A stretch of DNA of 64,000 bases from Pseudomonas sp. St316 (GTDB lineage Bacteria; Pseudomonadota; Gammaproteobacteria; Pseudomonadales; Pseudomonadaceae), in NCBI RefSeq assembly GCF_018325905.1, contig NZ_AP021901.1, positions 2,666,001-2,730,000 on the forward strand, written 5' to 3'. Both the position numbers and the translations under genes were made by a program. Below the pieces are notes generated by a model, which made no database searches, was not told where the DNA came from, and saw only the letters and a list, made by a program, of their open reading frames with translations. Below, piece after piece: positions 8,879-18,169 of this stretch; the first letter of the stretch is position 1, and each line of letters begins with the position of its first letter.

Positions 8879-8997
8879 TTCGAGAATCCTCATCTTGGTT
8901 GAGCGAGCAACGTGCCTCGCATTAGTTGGGAAAGAAAATGGCCGAGGGAAGTTTAAAAAAAACCGCTCGTTGGCGACGAATGGTCAGGCGCTGGGGT

Positions 8998-9567
8998 TCA
9001 CTTCGAGTCCTCGCCGCCGCTGACTTTCCAATGCGTCGCCTCTCCTGGGAAAACCACTTGCTCGACCCGATGGGCAATGCCGAACGCCAGGGAGTTTTCC
9101 GCTGGAATCACCCGCTCTTCGGCGCACAGGCATTTGAAGATATCCAGCTGCGTCGCCGCGCCAGCCGTTTCCTTGACGTAGATCTCCACATAGCGCGCCA
9201 CGTCGTTGTCCAGGCTGGACAGGTACTCGCGCAAGCGTGAGTGGTCCACGGATTTCTGGCCGAAGTACCAGTTCATCGGATGAATCAGGAAACGCGAGTG
9301 CGGGGTGGTGGTGCGGTCGCTGGCGGCCAGGTACATGATGATGCCCATCGACTCGATATTGCCGGCGTTCACGGCACGTACCGGTACCGGAAGGGACTTG
9401 ATGAAGGTGTAGAGGGTGAAGCCGAAGTTGGTACTGCCACCGACCGTGGAGAGATTGAGCATCAGCGAGTCGGCGCCTTTCTCAATGGCCTCCAGGCAGT
9501 TATCGCGAAAGCGTTCCGTGGTTCCCTGATCGATCTGGCAGTGGAAATGGACAATGTGTTCGGACAT
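8998..9567 (-). CDS. Small ClpP-fold protein, orphan serine-protease-like
   Basis: A 189-residue protein with the ClpP/crotonase fold: the oxyanion strand LSTVGGSTNFGF, the nucleophile motif GNIESMG (Ser73, compare GQAASMG in ClpP) and the catalytic-His motif FLIHP (His96). The Ser-to-His spacing is 23 residues, against 25 in ClpP. At the place of the ClpP Asp the sequence is LCAEERVIPAENS, with Glu but no Asp. It lacks the N-terminal loops that dock ClpX or ClpA, and no clp ATPase is adjacent. It may be a weak or altered protease, or a non-peptidase relative. It is followed downstream on the same strand by the KGG stress gene, 119 bp away. Confidence 0.75.
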   Translation of the reverse strand: MSEHIVHFHCQIDQGTTERFRDNCLEAIEKGADSLMLNLSTVGGSTNFGFTLYTFIKSLPVPVRAVNAGNIESMGIIMYLAASDRTTTPHSRFLIHPMNWYFGQKSVDHSRLREYLSSLDNDVARYVEIYVKETAGAATQLDIFKCLCAEERVIPAENSLAFGIAHRVEQVVFPGEATHWKVSGGEDSK

Positions 9568-9683
9568 CTGAAACTCCTGTCGACTTCATCCGTTGACGTG
9601 CCTGCGCAACGGCGGCGCTGTACAGTTGGGAGTCCAGCGGTCTGCGGATGTTCCTCGTCCAGGGCTCGGGGCCCATGGACGCA

Positions 9684-10739
9684 TCAAGTCGGTTGCTGCT
9701 GTTCGCACGCCTGGGCAGCGTCGGTCATGCGCTGTAGAAACAGCGTCAACCCGGCTTCTTCCTCACTGAGGCCTTTGCGTACCCGGGGCTTGGGCAGTTC
9801 CCCCAAGGCGCCGAGCAGGAAGCCCTCGACCACCGCAGGATGAATGTAGCACTTGCGACAGACGGTCGGCGTGTTGCCCAGTTGCCGCGCGACGTGCCTG
9901 ACCATCTCGGCGACGTGCCTCTTGGCCTCGGTCTCGGTTTCCCAACGCAGCGTCCGCAGCCCGGCCAGGGCCGCCGCGCTGCCGGCCCAGGTGCGGTAGT
10001 CCTTGGCGGTGAAGTCAGCGCCGGTGAGGGTCTTGAGGTAGGCGTTGATGTCCGAAGAACTGATGGCGTGACGCTCGCCGTGTTCGTCCAGGTACTGGAA
10101 CAGGTTCTGCCCGGGGATCTCCTGGCAGCGCTTGATGATCCGTGCCAGGCGCCGGTCCTTCACGGTGATCTGGTGTTCGACGCCACTCTTGCCTCGGAAC
10201 TGGAAGGCGATGGCGCTGCCGTTGACCTCGACATGTTTGGTGCGCAGGGTCGTCAGGCCGTAGGAGCGATTGTCCCGGGCGTATTGGCTGTTGCCGACGC
10301 GGATCAGGGTCACATCCAACAGGGTGATGACCGTGGCCATGACTTTGTCGCGGCTGAACCCGGGCGTGGCGAGGATTTCCTCCAGGCGTTTGCGCAAGCG
10401 CGGCAGGGCCCGTCCGAATTCCAGCATCCGTGAGTACTTGTCCGCATCGCGTACCTCACGCCAGCGCGCATGGTAGCGGTATTGCTTGCGCCCGCGGGCA
10501 TCACGGCCGGTGGCCTGGAGATGGCCGCACGGGTCGGTGCAGACCCAGACATCGGTGTAGGCCGGCGGTACCGCCAGGGCATTGATGCGCTGGATCTCGG
10601 CCGCGTCGGTGATGCGTTGGCCTTGCGGGTCGAAATAACAGAATTTGCCCCGCCGTTTTTTGCGGGTGATGCCCGGGGCCGTGTCATCGACATAATGCAG
10701 GTCGGCCGGCAGTGCATCCGGCGGCAGGGTATCGGGCAT
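9684..10739 (-). CDS. DNA topoisomerase IB (poxvirus-type)
   Basis: A 351-residue type IB topoisomerase that relaxes DNA supercoils through a 3'-phosphotyrosyl intermediate. The N-terminal domain has RKKRRGKFCYFD and YRYHARWREVRD. The catalytic core shows YGLTTLRTKHVEV, DYRTWAGSAAA and the active-site Tyr in CRKCYIHPAVVEG near the C-terminus. The start was placed at 10739 (MPDTLPPDALP) because an AAGGA site lies 8 bp upstream; an earlier ATG runs back towards the REP region. Chromosomal TopIB genes of this kind are common in pseudomonads; the role is accessory to the essential topoisomerases. Confidence 0.92.
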   Translation of the reverse strand: MPDTLPPDALPADLHYVDDTAPGITRKKRRGKFCYFDPQGQRITDAAEIQRINALAVPPAYTDVWVCTDPCGHLQATGRDARGRKQYRYHARWREVRDADKYSRMLEFGRALPRLRKRLEEILATPGFSRDKVMATVITLLDVTLIRVGNSQYARDNRSYGLTTLRTKHVEVNGSAIAFQFRGKSGVEHQITVKDRRLARIIKRCQEIPGQNLFQYLDEHGERHAISSSDINAYLKTLTGADFTAKDYRTWAGSAAALAGLRTLRWETETEAKRHVAEMVRHVARQLGNTPTVCRKCYIHPAVVEGFLLGALGELPKPRVRKGLSEEEAGLTLFLQRMTDAAQACEQQQPT

Positions 10740-10815
10740 GAAAAGAGTCCTTGGCAACGAATCCGGTGGCCTATGCATTCATTGACCGCGGGCTGTTGCC
10801 GTCGTGCCACAAACC

Positions 10816-10919
10816 TGTGGGAGCGAGCTTGTGGGAGCAAGGCTTGCCCGCGATGCAAGCACCTCGGTGTAGCTGATAGACCGAGGCGATGCCATCGCGG
10901 GCAAGCCTTGCTCCCACAA
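10816..10919. repeat. Nested REPIN upstream of topoisomerase IB
   Basis: The left end reads TGTGGGAGCGAGCTT and is then interrupted by a fresh REP start (GTGGGAGCAAGGCTTGCCCG). The right arm is the complement of this second, CGGGCAAGCCTTGCTCCCACA family, with an inner stem (CCTCGGT and ACCGAGG). It looks like one REP type inserted into, or recombined with, another. Confidence 0.8.
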
Positions 10920-10951
10920 GCCTCCACAATGTGATCCACTGGTTTCGGAGC

Positions 10952-12031
10952 CTACGCCAACACCGCCACCGCCTTGATCTGCGCCCACACCATCTGTCCC
11001 GAGTGCAGTTTGAGCTGATCGCGCGAATAGCGAGTGATGCGCGCCAGCAGCGGGGTGCCAGCGGCTTCCAGGCGGATCAGCACATGGGCGGCGTTGTCGG
11101 CGGCCTGTTCGCTGACCACGGTGACCGGCAGGCGGTTGAGAATGCTGGTCTGGGCATCGTTCGCCAGGCTGAGGCTGACGTCCCGGGCCTGGACCTTGAA
11201 ACGCAGCGGCTGGCCGAGGGCCAGGGACGTGTGGGCCACGCGAACGTTCAGTTGGCTGTCGGGCAGATTCAGGGTCAGCAATTGATACGCCGGGTCATAA
11301 CCACTGACCTTGCCCTCGATCACCACGCCAGCGTCATCCCCCAGGGCCAATGGCAGGTCGAGCCGGGCCAGGGTCTCGCCGATCGGCCCACTGGCCAGCG
11401 CGCAGCCGCCCTCGAGCAGAACGATGTGATCGGCCAGGCGCGCCACTTCGTCCTGGGAATGGCTGACATACAGCACCGGAATGTCCAGTTCATCGTGGAG
11501 CCGTTGCAGGTACGGCAGGATTTCGTTTTTGCGTCGGGTATCGAGGGCCGCCAGTGGCTCATCCATCAGTAGCAGTTGCGGGCTGGTGAGCAAGGCGCGG
11601 GCGATACCGACCCGTTGGCGTTCGCCGCCGGACAGGTTGTGCGGTTGTCGATCGAGCAAGTGCCCTATGCCCAACAGTTCGCTCGCCTGGTCCATGTCCA
11701 CCCGCCGTTGTGCCGGCGCGATGCGCTTGAGGCCGAACGCCAGGTTGGCCCGCACCGACAGATGGGCGAACAGGCTCGCCTCCTGGAACACATACCCCAC
11801 CGACCGTTTATGGGGCGGCACGAACACGCCGTGCTCACTGTCTTGCCAGACTTGGCCATTGACCTCGATAAAACCCCGGGCCGGCCGCTCCAATCCGGCG
11901 ATGCAGCGCAGGCAGGTGGTTTTTCCGGAACCGGAAGGCCCATACAGTGCGGTCACGCCTCGGCCGGGCAGTTGCACATCCAGGTCCAGGGAAAAAGTCC
12001 CGTGGTCGAGCTGAAAACGCGCGTGAATCAT
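10952..12031 (-). CDS. modC: Molybdate ABC transporter ATP-binding protein ModC
   Basis: The ATPase that powers molybdate import with ModB and ModA. It has a Walker A motif ([15 protein letters not shown]) at about residue 33, the Q-loop, the signature [16 protein letters not shown], Walker B ([12 protein letters not shown]) and the switch His (YVSHSQDEV). The C-terminal third (about residues 290-355) is a Mop-type molybdate-binding domain. The length of 359 is normal for ModC. It is the last gene of modABC, 3 bp after modB. A REPIN lies about 30 bp beyond its stop. Confidence 0.95.
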   Translation of the reverse strand: MIHARFQLDHGTFSLDLDVQLPGRGVTALYGPSGSGKTTCLRCIAGLERPARGFIEVNGQVWQDSEHGVFVPPHKRSVGYVFQEASLFAHLSVRANLAFGLKRIAPAQRRVDMDQASELLGIGHLLDRQPHNLSGGERQRVGIARALLTSPQLLLMDEPLAALDTRRKNEILPYLQRLHDELDIPVLYVSHSQDEVARLADHIVLLEGGCALASGPIGETLARLDLPLALGDDAGVVIEGKVSGYDPAYQLLTLNLPDSQLNVRVAHTSLALGQPLRFKVQARDVSLSLANDAQTSILNRLPVTVVSEQAADNAAHVLIRLEAAGTPLLARITRYSRDQLKLHSGQMVWAQIKAVAVLA

Positions 12032-12034
12032 CGA

Positions 12035-12715
12035 TCAGCTCCAACCGGAACGGGTTCGGCGGCTGGAGTACAGCGCCAGCAACACCAGGAATGAAAACAC
12101 CAGCATCGCCGCGGCCAGCCAGTGGGCCTGGGCGTATTCCAAGGCTTCGACATGGTCGTAGATCTGCACCGACACCACCCGGGTTTTCTCCGGGATGTTG
12201 CCGCCGATCATCAGTACCACGCCGAATTCGCCGACGGTGTGGGCGAAGCCGAGAATCGCTGCGGTGATGAAGCCGGGGCGGGCCAGGGGCAGGATGACGC
12301 TGAAAAACGTGTCCCAGGGCCCGGCTCGCAGGGTGGCGGCGACTTCCAGGGGGCGACTGCCAATGGCGGCAAAGGCGTTCTGCAACGGCTGCACCACAAA
12401 CGGCATGGAATAAATCACCGAGCCGATCACCAGCCCGGTGAAGCTGAAGGTGAGGGTGCCCAACCCGAGGGCTTGGGTGAACTGGCCCATCCAGCCGTTC
12501 GGTCCCAACGCCAGCAACAGGTAGAAGCCGATCACCGTGGGCGGCAGCACCAACGGCAACGCGACCACCGCACCCACCGGCCCGCGCAGCCAGGAGCGGG
12601 TGCGTGACAGCCACAACGCGATGGGCGTGCCGATGATCAGCAGGATCACCGTGGTCAATGACGCCAGTTTCAGGGTCAGCCAGATGGCGGCATAGTCGGC
12701 GCTGGTCAGTGGCAT
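12035..12715 (-). CDS. modB: Molybdate ABC transporter permease ModB
   Basis: A 226-residue inner-membrane permease with about five or six hydrophobic helices and the EAA coupling loop ([20 protein letters not shown]) that docks onto ModC. The length matches ModB of the E. coli type. Its ATG lies directly before the modA stop codon (12716), so translation is probably coupled. Confidence 0.95.
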   Translation of the reverse strand: MPLTSADYAAIWLTLKLASLTTVILLIIGTPIALWLSRTRSWLRGPVGAVVALPLVLPPTVIGFYLLLALGPNGWMGQFTQALGLGTLTFSFTGLVIGSVIYSMPFVVQPLQNAFAAIGSRPLEVAATLRAGPWDTFFSVILPLARPGFITAAILGFAHTVGEFGVVLMIGGNIPEKTRVVSVQIYDHVEALEYAQAHWLAAAMLVFSFLVLLALYSSRRTRSGWS

Positions 12716-13519
<804 letters not shown>

Positions 13520-13570
13520 TGACCGACAAACGGAACGCGGCATTTTGCCTGGGAGTGAGGGTGCAAGGGC

Positions 13571-13776
13571 TGCCGCCATCGCGAGCAGGCTCGCTCCCAC
13601 ATTGGATCTCGGGTGTTCGCAAGCTCGTTGCCCAGTACCAATCCCCTGTGGGAGCCGTACATTCAGCACTGATGCAAGCTGATCCACCGCTATCGCGAGC
13701 AAGCTCGGCTTCCACAGGTCCGGTGGTGTGCCTGGATGAGAACCCCTGTGGGAGCGAGCCTGCTCGCGATGGCGGC
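13571..13776. repeat. REP cluster upstream of modABC
   Basis: Three REP arms in 200 bp: a right-type arm at about 13574-13600 (CGCGAGCAGGCTCGCTCCCA), a worn REPIN at about 13649-13718 whose left arm has decayed to CTGTGGGAGCCGTACATTC, and a left-type arm at about 13747-13773. This cluster plus the ModE box accounts for the 328 bp between modA and the next gene. Confidence 0.82.
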
Positions 13777-13796
13777 CTGAGAGGCGATGACGACCG

Positions 13797-14870
13797 TCAG
13801 GACCGACCACGGCTGTTCAGTTGGGCCAGCGCCTCCTCGCCCAGTTGTCGGGTCAACTCGGCGCTCGACAGCTCGCGGCCCAGGGGGAAGGCCTGGCCGG
13901 CCCAGAGGTTGCTGAAGTCTGCTTCATCCTTGGCCCGCAGCGGCATCAACGCGCCGCCGGCCAAGGGAAAAGCCGGCGCCAGCGGGCTCATCGGGCCCAC
14001 TTCGCGCATCACCCGGTTGACGATGCCCCGGGCCGGGCGGCCGGTGAACAGGTTGGTGACAGCCGTCTGGCTTTCCTTGGCCGTGCGCAGCGCGCGGTGA
14101 TGGGACGCGCTGATCTTGGCCTCAGGGGTGAACAGATAGGCGCTGCCCAGTTGCGCCGCCGAGGCGCCCAGGGCAAACGCCGCGACGATCCCCCGCGCAT
14201 CGCCGATGCCGCCGGTTGCGATCACCGGCACCTTCACCGCATCCACCACCTGCGGCAGCAAGGCAAACAGCCCGACTTGGGTGTTGAGGTCATCGCTGAG
14301 GAACATCCCGCGATGACCGCCGGCTTCGTAACCCATGGCAATGATCGCGTCGCAACCATGTTGTTCCAGCCAGATGGCCTCCTCGACGGTGGTGGCCGAG
14401 GAGAGGATTTTTGCCCCGGTGGCCTTTACCCGGTCCAGCAGGGATTTCTCCGGCAGGCCGAAATGGAAACTGACCACTTTGGGACGCATCTCTTCCAGCA
14501 CCCGGCAGGCGGCATCATCGAAAGGCGTGCGGTTGGACACTGGGGTCGGCGCGTCGAAGTCGGCGCCCAGTTCCTGGTAGTACGGCTTGAGCCGTTGCTT
14601 CCAGGCCTCGGCCCGTTGTTCGTCGAAGGCCGGAGGCTGGTGACAGAAGAAATTCACGTTGAATGGCTTGTCGGTCTGTTCGCCGATGGTCGTCAGCGCC
14701 TGGCGCAGTTGTTCGACATCGAGCATCGCAGCTGGCATCGAACCCAGCCCGCCGGCATTGCACGTCGCGACCACCATGGCCGGCCCGGTCACCCCGGCCA
14801 GTGGCCCCTGGATAATGGGCAACTCGATACCGAGCAGGTCAAGAATGCGAGTGTCTGGCCACTGGCTCAT
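13797..14870 (-). CDS. Nitronate monooxygenase-like FMN oxidoreductase
   Basis: A 357-residue TIM-barrel flavoprotein of the nitronate monooxygenase / 2-nitropropane dioxygenase family. Seen are the opening LLGIELPIIQGPLAGVTGPA, the phosphate-binding and catalytic-His motif GYEAGGHRGMF (His of class I NMOs) and ATGGIGDARG. It probably oxidises alkyl nitronates such as propionate 3-nitronate, a defence reaction. The start at 14870 (MSQWPDTRIL) is the family start; the frame is open further upstream but that part lacks homology to the family. It is transcribed alone and divergently from the GyrI-like gene. Confidence 0.87.
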   Translation of the reverse strand: MSQWPDTRILDLLGIELPIIQGPLAGVTGPAMVVATCNAGGLGSMPAAMLDVEQLRQALTTIGEQTDKPFNVNFFCHQPPAFDEQRAEAWKQRLKPYYQELGADFDAPTPVSNRTPFDDAACRVLEEMRPKVVSFHFGLPEKSLLDRVKATGAKILSSATTVEEAIWLEQHGCDAIIAMGYEAGGHRGMFLSDDLNTQVGLFALLPQVVDAVKVPVIATGGIGDARGIVAAFALGASAAQLGSAYLFTPEAKISASHHRALRTAKESQTAVTNLFTGRPARGIVNRVMREVGPMSPLAPAFPLAGGALMPLRAKDEADFSNLWAGQAFPLGRELSSAELTRQLGEEALAQLNSRGRS

Positions 14871-15017
14871 GTGGGGTCTCCGACGGCAGAAGGAAACAGT
14901 GTTTTTAGCAGGTGTGGGCCGGCGAGGGCCAGTCGAGTTTTTCAATCGTGCGCTGCAACTTGATCCCGACGACCGGAGGGTTACCATGCGGGCTTCATAC
15001 ATCAAGGAGCCCGACCC

Positions 15018-15506
15018 ATGGACGTGAAACTCAAGACCGTCGAACCCTTCACCGTTGCCGGTTTGCAGGTGCGCACCCGCAACACCGACGAACAACAACC
15101 CGACACCGCCCGAATCGGCCCGATGTGGCAGCGATTCTTCACTGAAGGGCTGTTCGACACGATTCCAGCCCGGCAGTCGGAGTCGTTCGTCTACGGGGTG
15201 TATTCCAATTACGAGTCCGATGCCACCGGCTACTTCGATGTGACGGCCGGGGTTCAAGTGGATGCGACCAGCGCAGGCTACCCCGCCGTGGACATCGAGG
15301 GCGGGGATTACCTGATGTTTGCGGCCAAGGGGCCGATGCCCGACTGCGTGATCCAGACCTGGGGCCTGATCTGGGCGTACTTCGCCGACAACCCGCAGAC
15401 GTTGCGCCGTTTCACCACCGATTTCGAGGTCTACAGCAGCCCCGATTCAGTGGCGATCTACATCGGTGTTCAGTCCTCGGACGAGCGCTCCAGCGCCAGC
15501 AACTGA
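15018..15506 (+). CDS. GyrI-like / AraC effector-binding domain protein
   Basis: A stand-alone GyrI-like small-molecule-binding domain of 162 residues. The family pattern is visible: a first half with VEPFTVAGLQVRT and FGVYSNYE-like strand (VYGVYSNYESD), then AGVQVD and the second half with GGDYLMFAAKGPMPD, DFEVYSS and the terminal IYIGVQ strand. Such proteins bind or hydrolyse hydrophobic compounds or modulate partners; no partner is obvious. Its last 37 bp overlap the 3' end of the convergent ada gene, which forces the C-terminal tail (SSDERSSASN). Confidence 0.85.
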   Translation: MDVKLKTVEPFTVAGLQVRTRNTDEQQPDTARIGPMWQRFFTEGLFDTIPARQSESFVYGVYSNYESDATGYFDVTAGVQVDATSAGYPAVDIEGGDYLMFAAKGPMPDCVIQTWGLIWAYFADNPQTLRRFTTDFEVYSSPDSVAIYIGVQSSDERSSASN

Positions 15507-16543
15507 CGCTTGCGCTCCACGCCCCAGCGATAGCCCGACAGGTTGCCGTCGCTGCGCACCACCCGGTGGCAAGGGATCGCCACCGCCAGGCTGTTGGCGC
15601 CGCAGGCCTGGGCCACGGCGCGCACGGCCTTGGGCATGCCGATGCGCTGGGCGATCTCGGCGTAGCTGGCGGTGCTGCCTGCGGGAATGTCCCGCAAGGC
15701 TTGCCAGACCCGTTCCTGGAAGGCGGTGCCGCGCAGGTCCAAGGGCAGGTCCAGGCCCAGGGCCGGCGCTTCGATAAAGCCCACCACCTGGGCGATCAAT
15801 TGCTCGAACTCGCGGTCGGCTCCGATGAGGTTGGCCCGGCGGAATTTGTCTTGCAGGTCGCGCACCAACGCGTCCGGGTCGTCTCCCAGCAGGATCGCGC
15901 ACACACCACGCTCGCTTTGCGCCACCAGGATCGCCCCGAGGGAACATTGACCGACGGCGAAACGGATGTCGGTGTTCTGCCCGGCGGCGCGGTAGTCGGT
16001 GGGTTTCATGCCTAACACCTTGTTGGCGGCTTCATAGAAGCGGCTGTTGGAGTTGAAACCGGCGTCATACAGCGCCTCGGTGATCGTGCCACCATCGGTC
16101 AGGCGTTCGCGCACCTTGCGTGAGCGGTGGGCGGCCGCGTAACCCTTGGGGGTCAGGCCGGTGACTGCCTTGAAGACCCGATGAAAATGGAAGGGACTCA
16201 AGCCCGCGCTTTCTGCCAGCTCATTGAGGCCTGGCAACTCCTCGGCCGCCTCGATCTGCCGGCAGGCGGCGGCAACCCGTGCCGCTTGTTGGGCGGCGAT
16301 CTGGGTCTGGTCCCGGGCTGCGCGCTTGCTGGGTCGGTAACCGGCTGCCTGGGCTTGCTCCGGCGTGTCGAAGAATTCGACGTTGCGCGGGTTGGGCAGG
16401 CGCGACAGGCTGCTGGGGTGGCAATAGATGCCGGTGGTTTTCACGCCATAGACGAAGGTGCCGTCGGCGCGTGGATCCCGGGCGAGCACGGCGGCCCAGC
16501 GAGGATCCAGTTCAGGGGCGAGATTGTTCGAAGTGCTGTTCAT
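15470..16543 (-). CDS. ada: Ada-type regulator / O6-methylguanine-DNA methyltransferase with a degenerate zinc domain
   Basis: A three-part Ada protein of 357 residues: N-terminal Ada domain (about 10-75), AraC-type helix-turn-helix (about 85-175) and C-terminal methyltransferase with the acceptor Cys325 in AIPCHRVV. In E. coli Ada four cysteines bind zinc and one takes the methyl from phosphotriesters. Here only the first is kept (TTGIYCHPSS, Cys41); the others are Ser45, Ser72 and Ala75 (GYRPSKRAARD). Zinc-dependent methylphosphotriester sensing is therefore doubtful, while O6-methylguanine repair looks intact. The start at 16543 is preferred over two earlier in-frame ATGs. It follows alkB by about 90 bp, and its 3' end overlaps the GyrI-like gene. 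Confidence 0.88.
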   Translation of the reverse strand: MNSTSNNLAPELDPRWAAVLARDPRADGTFVYGVKTTGIYCHPSSLSRLPNPRNVEFFDTPEQAQAAGYRPSKRAARDQTQIAAQQAARVAAACRQIEAAEELPGLNELAESAGLSPFHFHRVFKAVTGLTPKGYAAAHRSRKVRERLTDGGTITEALYDAGFNSNSRFYEAANKVLGMKPTDYRAAGQNTDIRFAVGQCSLGAILVAQSERGVCAILLGDDPDALVRDLQDKFRRANLIGADREFEQLIAQVVGFIEAPALGLDLPLDLRGTAFQERVWQALRDIPAGSTASYAEIAQRIGMPKAVRAVAQACGANSLAVAIPCHRVVRSDGNLSGYRWGVERKRQLLALERSSED

Positions 16544-16631
16544 GGTCGTTATGTCCATTGGCCCGTTTTGTCTACCGTAACGAGCCATCCAAGTGACGAC
16601 ACTCCGGGTCTTGCGGTTGAATTCTGCGCTG

Positions 16632-17312
16632 TCATCCGGCGGTGCGAAACGTCAGGTTGATCCGCTGGGCGCCCAGGCGCGGGTGCTGGCCTTCCTTGAG
16701 CGGCAACACGCCGTGGTAGCGCAACCGGTCCACGCCGCCCCAGACCACGATGTCGCCATGGAACAACGCAATGCGCAGGCTTTTGTCGCTGCGCTCCAAG
16801 CCGCCGAACTGGAACACGGCCGGCAAGCCCAGGGACATCGAGACGATGGGGGCGGCGAGGGAGCGTTCGTTCTTGTCCTGGTGCAGCGACATTCGCGCGC
16901 CGGGCACGTAGCGGTTGATCAGGCAGGCGTCGGGTTCGAAATGCTCGAAGTGCGCCTGCCGGGCGGCGGCCTGGGCCAATTCGCGAAACACCGCCGGCAT
17001 GTCGGGCCAGGGTTGGCCGGTCTGCGGGTCGTGGGCGGTGTAGCGATAGCCGCTGCGGTCGGTGGTCCAGCCCAGCGCGCCGCAACTGCTCAAGGCCACC
17101 GACATGGTAAAGCCACCGGGCGTGACCATTTGTCGGAACGGCGCGGCCTGCAAGACGCTTTCCAGCGCCGGCAGCAAGCGCTCGAGCCAGGGCAGGGCGA
17201 ACCCGCGCAGCACGAACGCTTGCTGGCCGATCTGTTCGACCTGGCCAGGCGTGGTCGGCGCCTGGTCGGCGAACAGGTCCAATGTGAGCGGTGTGTCATT
17301 ACTGCGCATCAT
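16632..17312 (-). CDS. alkB: Alkylated DNA repair dioxygenase AlkB
   Basis: A 2-oxoglutarate/Fe(II) dioxygenase that oxidatively removes 1-methyladenine and 3-methylcytosine lesions. The iron ligands are visible in MSLHQDKNE (His144, Asp146) and FHGDIVVWGG (His185), and the 2OG-binding Arg pair is in RINLTFRTAG at the C-terminus. The length of 226 is close to E. coli AlkB (216). Start candidates are the adjacent ATGs at 17312 and 17309; either overlaps the end of the upstream oxygenase gene by about 10 bp, which supports an operon with it and with ada downstream. Confidence 0.94.
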   Translation of the reverse strand: MMRSNDTPLTLDLFADQAPTTPGQVEQIGQQAFVLRGFALPWLERLLPALESVLQAAPFRQMVTPGGFTMSVALSSCGALGWTTDRSGYRYTAHDPQTGQPWPDMPAVFRELAQAAARQAHFEHFEPDACLINRYVPGARMSLHQDKNERSLAAPIVSMSLGLPAVFQFGGLERSDKSLRIALFHGDIVVWGGVDRLRYHGVLPLKEGQHPRLGAQRINLTFRTAG

Positions 17313-18018
17313 GAAAAATGATTCCCAAGGTGTGCCGCCTGCCGCTGTGCACGCAGCTGACGCCATGGCGCATGTTCACCCGATAATACCCGCGAACGCC
17401 TTTGACCGGCCGTTGGTGCACGGCAAATATCACCGCGTCGCCCTGTTTCAGATCGATGACCTGGGGCCGCGACTGCATGCGCGGGCGCTGTTCGGTGAGG
17501 ACAAATTCGCCGCCGGCAAAATCCCCGTCCGGTTCCGACAGCAGGATCGCCACCTGCAGTGGGAACACCTGCTCGCCATACAGATCCTGGTGCAGACAGT
17601 TGTAGTCCTGCGGACCATATTGCAGCAACAACGGCGTAGGCCGCGATTGCCCGGCGGCGTGACAGCGCCGGATAAAGTCAGGGTGTTCGTGGGGGTAGCG
17701 CACTTCAATACCCATGTGTTCATTCCAGCGGTTCGCCAGCGGCACCAACGCCGGATACAACGCCTGGCGCAACTGCTGGATGAGGTCGGGCAGCGGATAG
17801 CGAAAATACTGATATTCGCCGCGCCCGAACCCATGGCGGGCCATGATCACCCGCGAACGAAAAAGCCCGGGTTCGGCGTACAAACCACTCACTAGCCGGC
17901 ACTGCGTTGCCGGTAGCAGGTTGCGGATGATGGCGCTGCCGTCCTGATCGAGGCTGTGTTCCAGGGCGGGCCAGTCCAGGTTGGCGAGGTGTGGGAGCAG
18001 GGAAGGTGTAGGGGGCAC
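17299..18018 (-). CDS. 2OG-Fe(II) oxygenase family protein upstream of alkB
   Basis: A 239-residue dioxygenase-fold protein. The HxD motif is CLHQDLYGEQ (His143, Asp145), the distal His is probably His201 (FAVHQRPVKG), and the C-terminus has MRHGVSCVHSGRRHTLGIIF, the 2OG-binding region. This family is often found beside ada and alkB in pseudomonads and is inferred to work on alkylated DNA or on nucleic-acid or protein substrates; the actual substrate is not known to me. It is the promoter-proximal gene of the oxygenase-alkB-ada series. Confidence 0.85.
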   Translation of the reverse strand: MPPTPSLLPHLANLDWPALEHSLDQDGSAIIRNLLPATQCRLVSGLYAEPGLFRSRVIMARHGFGRGEYQYFRYPLPDLIQQLRQALYPALVPLANRWNEHMGIEVRYPHEHPDFIRRCHAAGQSRPTPLLLQYGPQDYNCLHQDLYGEQVFPLQVAILLSEPDGDFAGGEFVLTEQRPRMQSRPQVIDLKQGDAVIFAVHQRPVKGVRGYYRVNMRHGVSCVHSGRRHTLGIIFHDAQ

Positions 18019-18086
18019 GATGGCAATCCTTGGTGGAAGGACTGTTCAGTCTGCGCAGTGCTGGGTTGCCGGGCACTCCGATTCTT

Positions 18087-18121
18087 GCGGTGCGACGTTT
18101 CGCTAAATCCCCTCGCCACAA
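18087..18121. repeat. Fragment of the GTGGCGAGGGGATTTAGCGAA repeat family
   Basis: TGCGGTGCGACGTTTCGCTAA followed by ATCCCCTCGCCACAA, the reverse complement of the element at 42713-42774, but only one arm remains. Confidence 0.65.
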
Positions 18122-18169
18122 AAGCATCGTGCCCAGCCAGATGGCACAAAAAACAATCAGGGTGAGCCG

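Noticed and set aside
8081..9567. An arsenic-resistance island
   Set aside because: Only arsC is present. The neighbours (DUF3087, KGG protein, ClpP-like protein) have no arsenic link and there is no arsR, arsB or arsH.
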